A DNA stretch of 64,000 nt from an uncultured Desulfobacter sp. (GTDB taxonomy: Bacteria; Desulfobacterota; Desulfobacteria; Desulfobacterales; Desulfobacteraceae), in the NCBI RefSeq assembly GCF_963664415.1, contig NZ_OY761440.1, forward strand, positions 1,674,001 through 1,738,000, written 5' to 3'. Both the position numbers and the translations under genes were made by a program. The notes beneath the pieces are model-generated. The model did no database searches and had not been told where the DNA came from. It was given only the letters and a program-made list of their open reading frames with translations. Position 1 is the first letter of the stretch. The number at the start of each line of letters is the position of its first letter. Below, one piece after another: positions 54,467 through 63,861 of the stretch.

Positions 54467-55846
54467 TTAAAAATCAATGGAACCAGGGGTTCTCGGAAAG
54501 GCAATCACATCCCGAATATTGGAGATCCCGGTGATCATCATCAAAAATCGCTCAAAGCCCATACCAAAGCCGGCGTGGGGCACAGTGCCAAACCTGCGGG
54601 AATCCAGGTACCACCAATAGGCTTCTTTATCAAGGCCCATCTCATCCATCCGGGCTTCTAGGGGGTCTAAGCGATCCTCGCGCTGGCTGCCTCCTATGAG
54701 TTCGCCGATGCCGGGGACCAAAAGATCCATGGCGGCCACGGTTTTCCCGTCATCGTTCATGCGCATGTAAAAGGGTTTGATCTCTTTTGGATAATTGATA
54801 AGAAATACCGGAGTTTTGCAATGTTCTTCAGCCAAGAACCGCTCATGCTCAGACTGCAGATCAATACCATACTCAACCGGATATTCGAATTTTTTACCGC
54901 TTTTTTTCAAAATCTCTACGGCGTCGGTGTAAGGGAGCCGTGCAAAGGGTTTGCTGATTAGGGTTTCCAGGCGCGGACCCAGGGTTTTATCCACAAAGCG
55001 CATGAACAAGTCCAGATCCTCTTTACAATATTGCATGGCATGGCTGACCAGGTATTTAACCAACTCTTCGGCATGGTCCATATCCCCGTCAAGATCACAA
55101 AAGGCCATTTCCGGTTCCAGCATCCAGAACTCTGCGGCATGGCGCCGGGTATTGGAATTTTCCGCCCGGAAGGCCGGACTGAAGGTATAGACATCACCCA
55201 GGGAGAGGGCAAACATTTCGGCTGAGAGCTGGCCGGATACAGTGAGATTGGCTTCCTGACAAAAAAAGTCCTTTGAAAAATCCATTTCCCCCTGTTTTTG
55301 CACATCTGCCGGGTCAAGACCCGTCACCCGGAACATCTCGCCTGCACCCTCACAGTCAGAACCTGTGAGCAACGGGGAGTGAAGATAATAAAAGCCCTTG
55401 TCCAGGTAAAAGGTATGAATGGCCTGGGCCATCCGGGATCTGATCCTGAAAACGGCCCCGTATTTGTTGGTCCTGGGCCGCAGGTGGGCAATGGTGCGTA
55501 AAAATTCGTCGGTATGTCGCTTTTTCTGCAATGGATAATTTTCCGGTGCAATGCTGATCACATCCACGGCAGTGGCCTGGATCTCCCATTTCTGACCTTT
55601 GCCGGGGGATGCCACCAATGTCCCGGTTACGCCGGCCGCAGATCCTGTGGTCAGTTTTTCCACCTGACCGTATTCAGCCAGGTCATTTCCGGCAATCACC
55701 TGGATGTTGGCCAGACAGGAGCCGTCATTGAGCTCAATAAAACTAAAATCCTTTGCATCTCGTTTGGTCCGAACCCAACCTTGTACAAAGACCTCACCGG
55801 GCGAAGAGGCCATGTCCAGCACAGCCTTTATCTTGGTTCTTTTCAT
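54467..55846 (-). CDS. asnS: Asparaginyl-tRNA synthetase
   Basis: The 459-residue protein is a class IIb aminoacyl-tRNA synthetase of normal length for bacterial AsnRS. An N-terminal OB-fold anticodon-binding domain (VFVQGWVRTKRDAKDFSFIEL, about 18-100) is followed by the catalytic domain with motif 2 (FRAENSNTRRHAAEFWMLE) and motif 3 (GFGMGFERFLMMITG). The ending ISNIRDVIAFPRTPG is typical for AsnRS. It charges tRNA-Asn with asparagine in the cytoplasm. GGAA about seven bases before the ATG fits a ribosome site. It is divergent from the radical SAM gene, with 82 bases between them. Confidence 0.97.
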   Translation of the reverse strand: MKRTKIKAVLDMASSPGEVFVQGWVRTKRDAKDFSFIELNDGSCLANIQVIAGNDLAEYGQVEKLTTGSAAGVTGTLVASPGKGQKWEIQATAVDVISIAPENYPLQKKRHTDEFLRTIAHLRPRTNKYGAVFRIRSRMAQAIHTFYLDKGFYYLHSPLLTGSDCEGAGEMFRVTGLDPADVQKQGEMDFSKDFFCQEANLTVSGQLSAEMFALSLGDVYTFSPAFRAENSNTRRHAAEFWMLEPEMAFCDLDGDMDHAEELVKYLVSHAMQYCKEDLDLFMRFVDKTLGPRLETLISKPFARLPYTDAVEILKKSGKKFEYPVEYGIDLQSEHERFLAEEHCKTPVFLINYPKEIKPFYMRMNDDGKTVAAMDLLVPGIGELIGGSQREDRLDPLEARMDEMGLDKEAYWWYLDSRRFGTVPHAGFGMGFERFLMMITGISNIRDVIAFPRTPGSIDF

Positions 55847-55928
55847 TGCAATTTCCGTTTCAAAAATATATAATTATTGATTTTCAAATAAACATAGTAA
55901 AGGTTAGAAGTTAAATAAAATCAGTATC

Positions 55929-58454
55929 ATGCACGAGCAAAATTATCAATACATCCTTAACCGGGTCCAGACCCCGACCCGGTATTCCGGCAGTGAAATC
56001 AACACCGTAAAAAAAGACCTGTCCCAGGTTGATCTGACCTTTGCCCTGGCCTTTCCGGATTTGTATGAAATCGGCACATCCCATTTTGGACTTCAAATCC
56101 TTTATTCCATCCTGAACAACCGGGAAGATATTGCAGCAGAACGTTTTTTTGCCCCGGCTCCCGACATGGAAGCCCTGATGCGGGAAAGAAAAGTGCCCTG
56201 CCTCTCCATGGAGAGCCGGATCCCCCTAAACCAGTTCGATGTCATCGGTGTCAGCCTTTTGTATGAGCTCAATTTCACTAATATCCTGACCCTGTTTGAC
56301 CTGTCCGGTATTCCCTTTTACGCAGAGCAGCGGGATGAAAGCTTTCCTTTGATCATTGCCGGCGGTCCCTGTGCCTTTAACCCCGAACCCCTGGCTGATT
56401 TTTTTGATGCATTTATCATCGGAGACGGGGAAGAGTCGATCACCCAGGTGGCAGATACCGTTATTCGATTTAAAAAAGAGGGGGACGGCAAGAAAAAGAC
56501 CTTACTCAGGATGCTTTCACAAATTGAAGGTGTGTATGTGCCGTCCTTTTTTACAGTATCCCGGGATGGCGCGGACCACCAGATCCTGACGCCGCTGTAT
56601 GAGGACCACGCTCGTATCAAAAGAGCCATTGTGCCTGAACTGACCTTTGCAGATTTTCCCATTTCACCCATTGTGCCTTTTGGCAAACCGGTCCATGACC
56701 GCCTGCGCCTGGAAATCGCCCGGGGATGTTCCAGGGGGTGCCGGTTCTGCCAGGCCGGAATGATTTATAGACCCGTGCGGGAACGAAGCCTGGAAGACCT
56801 CCTTAAAATCACCAAAACCTCCCTGGAAACCACAGGTTACTCGGACATTTCTCTTCTCTCCTTGAGTACCGGAGATTACTCTCAGCTGGCGGCACTCATG
56901 GAAGAACTTCTGCATTTGAGCCAGGACCAGTGCAACGCCATCAGCCTGCCGTCGATCCGGGCGGAAAAGCTGACGCCCCAGCTTATGGAATTGATCAAAA
57001 GTGTCCGGAAAACCGGTTTTACCATTGCACCCGAGGCCGGGACCCAGCGTTTGCGGGACATCATCAACAAAAACCTCACCGAAGAGAGCATTGAAAAAAC
57101 TGTTGAGAATGCCCTGGCCCTGGGCTGGAAAAATATCAAGCTGTACTTTATGACAGGCCTTCCCTTTGAACAGATGGACGACATCCAGGGCATTGCAGAC
57201 CTTACCCGGCGCCTGGCCTCCACCTATACCAAGGGCAAACAGATGATCAATGCCTCCGTGACCTGCTTTATTCCCAAAGCCCACACCCCGTTCCAGAATC
57301 ATGCCCAGATGACTCTGGAGCAAACCCTTGAAAAGCTGCAGTATCTCAAGGACAATTTGCGGCACCCTAAGGTCAAGCTCAAATGGCAGGATCCGAAAAT
57401 GAGTCTCCTGGAAGGGGTATGGGCCAGGGGAGATCGGCGTCTTTCACCGCTACTGGTCAAGGCATTTGGACTGGGATGCCGCCTGGACGGATGGAGTGAT
57501 CGCTTCAATTTCAGCCTGTGGGAGCAAGCCTTTGAGGCCACAGCCATTGATCCGGCCTTTTATACCACCCGCCCAAGAACGCCTGGAGAACCATTGCCCT
57601 GGGACCACATTGATGCCGGAATTAAAAAAGAGTTCCTGGAAAGCGAATCTAAAAAAGCTGAAGAAATGGCCCTGACACCGGACTGCCGGGAGAACGCCTG
57701 CACCGGGTGCGGCATTTGCAACTTTAAAACCATTGCACCCGTGGTTCAAAAAAGCAGTGCCGTTCAGGAACCGCTTTCGGATAAAACTGCGCATAAACGA
57801 ATTAAGGCCCAGGCGGACCGTCTGCCGGACGACGCGTTCATCAAATATGAATTAAAATTTTCCAAACTGGAAGATGCGCGGTTTTTCGGACACTTGGAAA
57901 TGGCTACTATTTTCCAGCGGGCAGTCAAACGCACAGGCTTTGCCGTAAAATACTCCAAAGGGTTTAACCCGTCCATGCGCATGTCCTTTGCCACCGCCCT
58001 TCCCCTTGGGATGGAAAGCGAAGAAGAGCTCCTTTACATCTACCTTGAAAAAGGATTAAAGCCCCACAAGATAATGAAATCTTTAAACGCCCAACTCCCC
58101 CGGGGCATTGAGATTACCAACTGTGGGCTTTTCCGTAAATCACCAGAAAACCAATCTACCCAGGACACCTATCAAATAACATTTGCAACACCCTGCATAG
58201 GTCAACCTGAACTGGACCGGTTTCTGGCCCTGCCTGAATTTATGGTTGAAGATATCAGCAAAAAGGGTAAAATTCGAAAAACAGATTTACGAAAAGCACT
58301 TTCATCCGTCCGGATGATTTCCCCTGTTTGCCTTGAAGTGACGCTGACGCCCTATAATGCGCGCATCGTCAGGCCTGCAGAACTTCTGGGCAACGGATTT
58401 GGTGTTGATGATACAGTTTTAAAGGATGCAAGAATAAAAAAAATAAAGAGTTAA
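55929..58454 (+). CDS. B12-binding radical SAM protein fused to DUF2344 (TIGR03960/TIGR03936 type)
   Basis: An 841-residue protein. The N-terminal part (about 1-250) resembles a cobalamin-binding domain. The radical SAM core has C267, C271 and C274 in CSRGCRFCQAG. Near residues 585-600 lies a cysteine-rich stretch (CRENACTGCGIC) that could hold a further iron-sulfur cluster. From residue 637 (FIKYELKFSKLEDARFFGHL) it continues as a DUF2344 domain to the end. In many bacteria these two parts are either fused or adjacent and are followed by rng and ribosomal protein genes rplU-rpmA. Here rng follows after 26 bases. A role in RNA or ribosome modification is suspected from context only; the substrate is unknown to me. 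Confidence 0.9.
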   Translation: MHEQNYQYILNRVQTPTRYSGSEINTVKKDLSQVDLTFALAFPDLYEIGTSHFGLQILYSILNNREDIAAERFFAPAPDMEALMRERKVPCLSMESRIPLNQFDVIGVSLLYELNFTNILTLFDLSGIPFYAEQRDESFPLIIAGGPCAFNPEPLADFFDAFIIGDGEESITQVADTVIRFKKEGDGKKKTLLRMLSQIEGVYVPSFFTVSRDGADHQILTPLYEDHARIKRAIVPELTFADFPISPIVPFGKPVHDRLRLEIARGCSRGCRFCQAGMIYRPVRERSLEDLLKITKTSLETTGYSDISLLSLSTGDYSQLAALMEELLHLSQDQCNAISLPSIRAEKLTPQLMELIKSVRKTGFTIAPEAGTQRLRDIINKNLTEESIEKTVENALALGWKNIKLYFMTGLPFEQMDDIQGIADLTRRLASTYTKGKQMINASVTCFIPKAHTPFQNHAQMTLEQTLEKLQYLKDNLRHPKVKLKWQDPKMSLLEGVWARGDRRLSPLLVKAFGLGCRLDGWSDRFNFSLWEQAFEATAIDPAFYTTRPRTPGEPLPWDHIDAGIKKEFLESESKKAEEMALTPDCRENACTGCGICNFKTIAPVVQKSSAVQEPLSDKTAHKRIKAQADRLPDDAFIKYELKFSKLEDARFFGHLEMATIFQRAVKRTGFAVKYSKGFNPSMRMSFATALPLGMESEEELLYIYLEKGLKPHKIMKSLNAQLPRGIEITNCGLFRKSPENQSTQDTYQITFATPCIGQPELDRFLALPEFMVEDISKKGKIRKTDLRKALSSVRMISPVCLEVTLTPYNARIVRPAELLGNGFGVDDTVLKDARIKKIKS

Positions 58455-58480
58455 TGTAATGTAGATCATAAGGATTTATT

Positions 58481-60058
58481 ATGCTCAAAGAGCTTGTTGT
58501 CAATTGTGCTCCCCATGAAACCCGGGTCGCCCTGCTGGAAAACGGGACCATTGTCGAAGTCTTTAATGAACGCAGGGATGACACAAGTATTTCAGGAAAT
58601 ATCTATAAAGGCAGAGTCCAACGGGTACTGCCGGGTATGCAGGCGGCGTTCGTGGATATCGGATTTGACCAGGCAGCTTTCCTCTATGTGGATGATGTAT
58701 TAGATTCCGCCAGCCTGAAATTCTGCAGACAATTGGAACAGGACGCAGATGCAGAAGAACAAGAGGATGGTCTGAGTGTTGATGAAATGGACGAAGAGTC
58801 CGAGTCTTGGAAAGCCCCTGCACCGGAATGCGCCATCCAGGGACTGCTTGTGGAAGGCCAGGAGATTCTGGTTCAGGTCGCCAAATCATCCATCGGGTCT
58901 AAAGGCCCACGGGTCACCACCCATATTTCTTTGGCCGGCAGGTATATGGTGCTTATGCCCACGGTGGACCACATCGGCATTTCCAGGCGAATCACGGACG
59001 AGACCGAACGGATCAGGCTGCGGGACATGCTCAAAGGCCTGCGCAAAAACAATTTCGGCTATATTTTCAGGACCCAGGCCAAGGACATTGATGAAGACAC
59101 CTTGTCAAAAGAGATCGAATTTTTAAACAATACTTGGGAGGATATCCAGGAAAGAGATCGAACCACCTCGGCCACAGCCCTGATTTACAAAGATCTGAAT
59201 GCCACCTTCCGCGCGGTCAGGGATCTTCTGGCCAATGAAGCGGATAAATTGATTATTGATTCAAAAAGAGAGTATGAAAGCGTCCATAATTTTCTAAAAA
59301 AACTAATGCCGGACGTTAATTTGTCTGTTGAGCTGTATCAGGGGAAAGAACCCATTTTCGACGCGTACAATATTGAAGGAGACATCACCCGCGCTCTTAA
59401 AAAAAAGGTCTGGCTCAAATCCGGTGGGTATATTGTCATTGAGCAAACCGAAGCACTGGTTGCCATTGACGTGAACACAGGACGCTATGTGGGCAAACGA
59501 AACTTTGATGAAACCATTCTGAAAACCAACCTGGAAGCGGTCAAGGAAATTGCCTACCAGGTCCGGCTGCGCAATATCGGCGGGATTATCATTATTGATT
59601 TTATTGACATGCGTAAAAACGCCCACAAAGACAAGGTTATGGCCCAGATGCACGACGCCATGAAAAAGGATAAAAGCCAGACCAATATTCTTCCCCTTAC
59701 CGAACTTGGCCTGGTCCAGATGACGCGCAAGCGCACCCGGCGCAATCTGACCCGGACCCTTTGTGAGCCCTGTTTTTATTGTAATGGAAACGGCTATCTG
59801 CTGTCGGGCAAATCCATCTGCTACAAAATTTACAGAGACCTGGCTGCTGAAGCAAAGGATATGATGGGCAACAGATTTACGGTAAAAGTACATCCGGAAA
59901 TTGCCCAGCTTTTCCACGGCAGTGAAAACCATCTACGGGTTTCGCTTGAATCACAGTTTTCAAAACCCATTTCCATTTACCCGGAACCCCATTACCATAT
60001 TGAGGAATACCATATTTTTGAGTCCCTTTCCCCGAAACCTTCGAAAGGAGAGGAATAA
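58481..60058 (+). CDS. rng: Ribonuclease G/E family endoribonuclease
   Basis: The 525-residue protein has the RNase E/G catalytic half without the long RNase E degradosome tail, so RNase G is the best name. An N-terminal S1 region (ISGNIYKGRVQRVLPGMQAAF) is interrupted by an acidic insert of about 45 residues (EQEDGLSVDEMDEESE). The DNase-I-like domain has the magnesium ligands D330 (VAIDVNTG) and D373 (IIIIDFIDM), 43 residues apart as in RNase E. The zinc-link cysteines are C428 and C431 (CEPCFYC). It processes rRNA and mRNA in the cytoplasm. AAGGA stands seven bases before the ATG. The rplU-rpmA genes that often follow are absent. Confidence 0.95.
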   Translation: MLKELVVNCAPHETRVALLENGTIVEVFNERRDDTSISGNIYKGRVQRVLPGMQAAFVDIGFDQAAFLYVDDVLDSASLKFCRQLEQDADAEEQEDGLSVDEMDEESESWKAPAPECAIQGLLVEGQEILVQVAKSSIGSKGPRVTTHISLAGRYMVLMPTVDHIGISRRITDETERIRLRDMLKGLRKNNFGYIFRTQAKDIDEDTLSKEIEFLNNTWEDIQERDRTTSATALIYKDLNATFRAVRDLLANEADKLIIDSKREYESVHNFLKKLMPDVNLSVELYQGKEPIFDAYNIEGDITRALKKKVWLKSGGYIVIEQTEALVAIDVNTGRYVGKRNFDETILKTNLEAVKEIAYQVRLRNIGGIIIIDFIDMRKNAHKDKVMAQMHDAMKKDKSQTNILPLTELGLVQMTRKRTRRNLTRTLCEPCFYCNGNGYLLSGKSICYKIYRDLAAEAKDMMGNRFTVKVHPEIAQLFHGSENHLRVSLESQFSKPISIYPEPHYHIEEYHIFESLSPKPSKGEE

Positions 60059-60134
60059 TCACTTGTAACTTGCCTGCAAAGCTTAATGTCAATTCCGAAC
60101 GGATCATATATGGATAGCAATGTATTCATAAGAA

Positions 60135-60168
60135 GGTCCACCCTAAAAATTGAAAAGTTGGGTGGACC
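60135..60168. terminator. Hairpin between rng and the TonB receptor gene
   Basis: GGTCCACCC and GGGTGGACC are perfect nine-base arms around a 16-base AT-rich loop, located between convergent genes. No T run follows on either strand, so termination is plausible but not certain. Confidence 0.5.
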
Positions 60169-60202
60169 AGGATTAACACACTGTCAGTCCGTGGCCGATA
60201 TA

Positions 60203-62278
60203 TTAAAATCTTATTGTCGCCTGGACACCCCAGGTAAGCGGATCGCCCATTATTGCTTTATACAAACCACCTCCCGCCGGGTTGTATAAGGTATAGTATC
60301 TTTTGTCGAAAATATTATTTATATAGGCATTGATGTTGACAGTTCCCATCTCATACCCGATCCTTGCGTTTGCCACTGTATAATCCTCCTGGCAGGTTTC
60401 GTTTGCTTCGTCAAAATAGTTTTTGCCGTGCCAGGTGTTTTCCGCTCTTATGTACCCTCCCCATGATGAATTATACTGAATCGCAAGCCCTGCATTAAAT
60501 TGGGGCGCAAACGGGACGTTATTTCCCTCATATTCTGTAGTTTCATGCTTTTCAAACTCTGTTTCAAGAAAGCCGAAAGACCCTATAATCTGAAGGCCGC
60601 TTATTGGACGAAGAATGGACTCTATTTCAATTCCCCACATTGTGGCTTCAGCCGAATTCCTTAAACCAAAGGTTCCGTCGTCATTTACATACAGGACTTG
60701 GATATCATCCACGGTGGTATAAAATACGCTTATATTTGCGATGATTTTATTTTTCAACCAGTTTGTTTTGATGCCACCCTCGTATGATATGGCATATTCC
60801 GGGTCATACCTGGCTGAATCAGGCGTGTCGCCCATTGAAGAAGAAATAGCATAACCGCCTGCTTTATATCCCCTTGCTATGCTTACGTAAGTCATAACTG
60901 ACTCGTTGGCCCTGTAATCAAGAGCAACTTTGGGTGAATACGTATTCCAGGTTGTGGAATCCTCATAATCAGCCGCTACAATTCCTTTATTGTTGTGGTA
61001 AAAATCAGTTTCCTTTTCATCACGATCGTACCGGAGGCTTGCAGTAAAAGTGAATTTTTCCATAAAGGTATAATCTGCCTGACCAAAGAGCGAGAATGTG
61101 TTTGTCTTGATTTCGCTTGTAGTATAATCATCTGTATAGATCCCCGTGGGAGCACCTGCAGTTCCTGTATCCCTTTGCATATTATAATATGTGTCCTGGG
61201 TTCCATTAAGATAGAATCCGCCCAACAGCCATTGGAAGCGGTTATCTTTGTCCACGGAGGCAAAACGAATCTCCTGGATCAATTTTTTATCTGTCAAATC
61301 CATGATCCTATGTTTTAAGTTGTCTCCTCCAGATGTATAGTCTTTTCCCGCATCAGTATACTTGTCATTGTCAATCACTGCGGTGATTGATGTAATGTCA
61401 GACCATGGTGAATGATGTTTGATCCATAGGGAATAAACATTATCGGTAATATCATCGCCTTCTTCAAGCCCTCTGTTTATAATCTTAAAGTCATTATAGG
61501 ACGGTATAACCCATGAATCAAAATCGCAATAATAATCATCCTGGGTTTTGGTTAAAAGGACATCTGTTTCATCGGAAGGGGTCCACCTTAATTGAATCCG
61601 GCTTGAAGAGATTTTTTCTTCGTGTGTTTGTTCTCCCTCTTCCTCAATATAGCTGTCACGCATTTTATATGATCCGGTCAATCCGACAAAAAGCTTATTC
61701 TTTATAACCGGACCACTTACCGCAGCTTTGTATGCCCTTAGGTTGTAGTTTCCGTATTCTGCCGAAGCCTTTCCTTCAAAAGTATTTCCAGGTTTCTTTG
61801 TAATAATGTTGACAATACCGCCCGCAGAATTCATACCATATAAATTCCCCTGCGGCCCCCTTAGAACTTCAATACGCTCAATATCAAAAAGACTTGTCCA
61901 CGCCCCTGTAAAGCCGAAATTAGGCACATCATCTATATAGGTCCCGACAGCCGGAGAAAAATTAATAAGATTGCTTTGCCCCCTTATGCTCTGATAGCTG
62001 TTTGAACCATACATCGGGAAAATCTCAAAGTTCGGCACATAATCCGGAATGTCTAATATATTATTGATTCCGGCATCTTCTATCTGGATGTCATTCAATG
62101 CGGATACGCTACCGGGGATATCCTGGATATCTTTTTCTCTTTTATCCGCCGTTACAGTAATAGATTCCAGTTGGATCTTTCCGTGGTTACTTTCTTCCGC
62201 AAAGACAGATAATCCAAGATCCGAAACCAAAAGTATAGAAATTGATACTCCAACCATCAAATATTTACGGTAATCCAT
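60203..62278 (-). CDS. TonB-dependent outer membrane receptor, probably siderophore type
   Basis: The 691-residue protein starts with a signal peptide (VSISILLVSDLGLSVFA) after a clear AAGGAG ribosome site. A TonB-box-like ESITVTADK follows. The plug domain (DIPGSVSALNDIQIEDAG, then RGPQGNLYGMNSAGGIVNI) is complete, and the rest is a 22-strand barrel ending in the outer membrane signature phenylalanine (GVQATIRF). Receptors of this group import ferric siderophores, haem or cobalamin. The adjacent AraC regulator resembles siderophore-responsive PchR-type regulators, which favours iron. No tonB, exbB or ABC importer genes are present in the window, so the periplasmic steps are encoded elsewhere. 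The exact ligand cannot be told. Confidence 0.93.
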   Translation of the reverse strand: MDYRKYLMVGVSISILLVSDLGLSVFAEESNHGKIQLESITVTADKREKDIQDIPGSVSALNDIQIEDAGINNILDIPDYVPNFEIFPMYGSNSYQSIRGQSNLINFSPAVGTYIDDVPNFGFTGAWTSLFDIERIEVLRGPQGNLYGMNSAGGIVNIITKKPGNTFEGKASAEYGNYNLRAYKAAVSGPVIKNKLFVGLTGSYKMRDSYIEEEGEQTHEEKISSSRIQLRWTPSDETDVLLTKTQDDYYCDFDSWVIPSYNDFKIINRGLEEGDDITDNVYSLWIKHHSPWSDITSITAVIDNDKYTDAGKDYTSGGDNLKHRIMDLTDKKLIQEIRFASVDKDNRFQWLLGGFYLNGTQDTYYNMQRDTGTAGAPTGIYTDDYTTSEIKTNTFSLFGQADYTFMEKFTFTASLRYDRDEKETDFYHNNKGIVAADYEDSTTWNTYSPKVALDYRANESVMTYVSIARGYKAGGYAISSSMGDTPDSARYDPEYAISYEGGIKTNWLKNKIIANISVFYTTVDDIQVLYVNDDGTFGLRNSAEATMWGIEIESILRPISGLQIIGSFGFLETEFEKHETTEYEGNNVPFAPQFNAGLAIQYNSSWGGYIRAENTWHGKNYFDEANETCQEDYTVANARIGYEMGTVNINAYINNIFDKRYYTLYNPAGGGLYKAIMGDPLTWGVQATIRF

Positions 62279-62421
62279 TCCTTGTTCTCCTTTTGTGCAG
62301 AATTTAAAAAATTATTTTTTATGGGACATGCGATCTGTATTTAAGCACAAGGAGGAAAAGATCTGATATCGACAGAGGATATTCTTTTAGCGATTGAAGA
62401 TATTTTTTTGAATCCCGGCAA
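62279..62421. promoter_or_regulatory. Control region between the AraC regulator and the TonB receptor
   Basis: These 143 bases hold AT-rich stretches (AATTTAAAAAATTATTTTTT at 62301-62320) that fit a promoter and regulator site for the receptor. No exact operator can be defined. The receptor's ribosome site is at its downstream edge. Confidence 0.4.
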
Positions 62422-63414
62422 TTAAGCCCGTAAGGTGCGGATATAACAACTTGGCGTCATGCCAAAGTGTTGTTTAAACGCTTTTGTAAAGTGGCTGGCA
62501 CTTGAATAACCTACTATATAAGCTGTTTCGGTTATATTGGTTTCGCCTTCATATAAAATGGTTTTGGCTTTTCTAAGACGCATGTCTCGCAAATGACTAT
62601 AAGGAGATGTATTGAATATTGCTTGAAAATCCCGCAACAATTGTGTTCTGGATATGCCGACTGAGCGGGAGAGTTCGGAAAGCCCGGGGGGATTGTCCAT
62701 GTTCTTTTTCAATAACTCTTCTGCCATATAAATTTTGTCCCGGTTTTTCTGATTGCCGGGAACAATACGTTTTGCTTGAATTGTTAGAGATTCTATTTGA
62801 TTCAGCTTATGAAAAATAAGTTCCAATGCTTTGGCTTCAAAAAATAAACGGTGTGTCGGTTCATGGTACGGACAATGCAAAATTTGTTTGATGATTTGTC
62901 TCATGGACAGTGTAATAGTATCAACATAACGGAAAGCATCTAAACGGTTTTTTTCAACGATTTTTCTAAGAGCCGTTGATTGGTAATGCTGCTCTTCCTC
63001 CATGAAAGAACGGAAAGAATCCGTCTGCATCATGATACCGACACTGATAAAGCGGTCGTTGGGGATGATTTGATACACCCCCTTTTTATCCGAAAGGTGA
63101 TAAAATGAACTTTGATCTTTAGTTATGGCAAAATTATATTTCAAAACCTTTTTAACATAATTTTGCCCTGAAAGGCAGAACCCAAAACCGAGATCGGGCA
63201 GTTTTTCATCTATTTCATAATCATAATTTTTAAAGAATTTTATATTTGCGATACAAAGGACAGTGTCTGAAATAAGCTTAATTGTTTTGCTATATCCCTT
63301 GCCCAAGGATTTGGGAATTTCTTTGTAAGATTCAAATGAATGGTATTCTTTGTAAGTGGATTGATTTTGCAAGGTATCATTGCAACGTTGTCTGGCAAGG
63401 GGAACGGTTTTCAT
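62422..63414 (-). CDS. AraC-family transcriptional regulator (PchR-like)
   Basis: The 330-residue protein ends in a double helix-turn-helix AraC domain (about 225-330): LSELSRSVGISRTQLLRDFQ for the first reading helix and ITETAYIVGYSSASHFTKAF for the second, then GMTPSCYIR. The N-terminal 220 residues form a ligand-sensing domain like that of PchR, which activates siderophore receptor genes when the iron-loaded siderophore is bound. It lies directly upstream of the receptor gene on the same strand with 143 bases between, so it most likely activates that gene. No Fur box could be identified with confidence. Confidence 0.92.
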   Translation of the reverse strand: MKTVPLARQRCNDTLQNQSTYKEYHSFESYKEIPKSLGKGYSKTIKLISDTVLCIANIKFFKNYDYEIDEKLPDLGFGFCLSGQNYVKKVLKYNFAITKDQSSFYHLSDKKGVYQIIPNDRFISVGIMMQTDSFRSFMEEEQHYQSTALRKIVEKNRLDAFRYVDTITLSMRQIIKQILHCPYHEPTHRLFFEAKALELIFHKLNQIESLTIQAKRIVPGNQKNRDKIYMAEELLKKNMDNPPGLSELSRSVGISRTQLLRDFQAIFNTSPYSHLRDMRLRKAKTILYEGETNITETAYIVGYSSASHFTKAFKQHFGMTPSCYIRTLRA

Positions 63415-63607
63415 AATGATTTAACGTTATCCTACTTGGGACATACCTTCTAAGTTTTAATAATCTATATGCAAAAGCAACCCGTATAAAAAATAAATTA
63501 CAGTGTCAAGTATAAATTTTATAAAACTAAAAAACTTTGGGAAACAGAATCATGTTTTAACTCACAACAAACGGGCCATTAAAATTTTAAAATCAACTTC
63601 AGTTTGA
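63415..63607. other. Upstream region of the AraC regulator and rpmH, no gene seen
   Basis: An AT-rich stretch lies between divergent genes. I see no reading frame, no tRNA and no convincing DnaA box (TTATCCACA), although rpmH-rnpA often lies close to the replication origin. Confidence 0.5.
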
Positions 63608-63636
63608 TTGACATTAATGAATATATGAATTAATAT
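63608..63636 (+). promoter_or_regulatory. Promoter of rpmH-rnpA
   Basis: A perfect TTGACA at 63608-63613 and TAATAT at 63631-63636 are spaced by 17 bases, 71 bases before the rpmH ATG. A strong promoter is expected for a ribosomal protein gene. Confidence 0.6.
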
Positions 63637-63707
63637 TCTATGTTTATTGTAGTTTCGGCAACTGATATATTGACAAATAATAACAAGAGACAAGGAACGA
63701 GGATTTT

Positions 63708-63845
63708 ATGAAACGCACTTATCAGCCAAGCAACCGGAAAAGAACCAGAAAACACGGATTCCTGAAAAGAATGTCCACCCCGGGCGGCAAACGCATCATC
63801 AATGCCAGACGGGCCAAAGGCAGAAAAAGACTGACCACGGTTTAA
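63708..63845 (+). CDS. rpmH: Ribosomal protein bL34
   Basis: A 45-residue, very basic protein that is L34 from end to end: MKRTYQPSNRKRTRKHGFL at the start and RRAKGRKRLT near the end. It binds 23S rRNA in the large subunit. The gene is shorter than the usual frame cut-off. GAGG about five bases before the ATG (AACGAGGATTTT) is the ribosome site. rnpA follows, the conserved bacterial order. Confidence 0.97.
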   Translation: MKRTYQPSNRKRTRKHGFLKRMSTPGGKRIINARRAKGRKRLTTV

Positions 63846-63861
63846 ATCTTTTAGGGGTGTA

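Noticed and set aside
63415..63707. Replication origin near rpmH
   Set aside because: No cluster of DnaA boxes was found and dnaA is not upstream; the neighbours are an AraC regulator and a TonB receptor.
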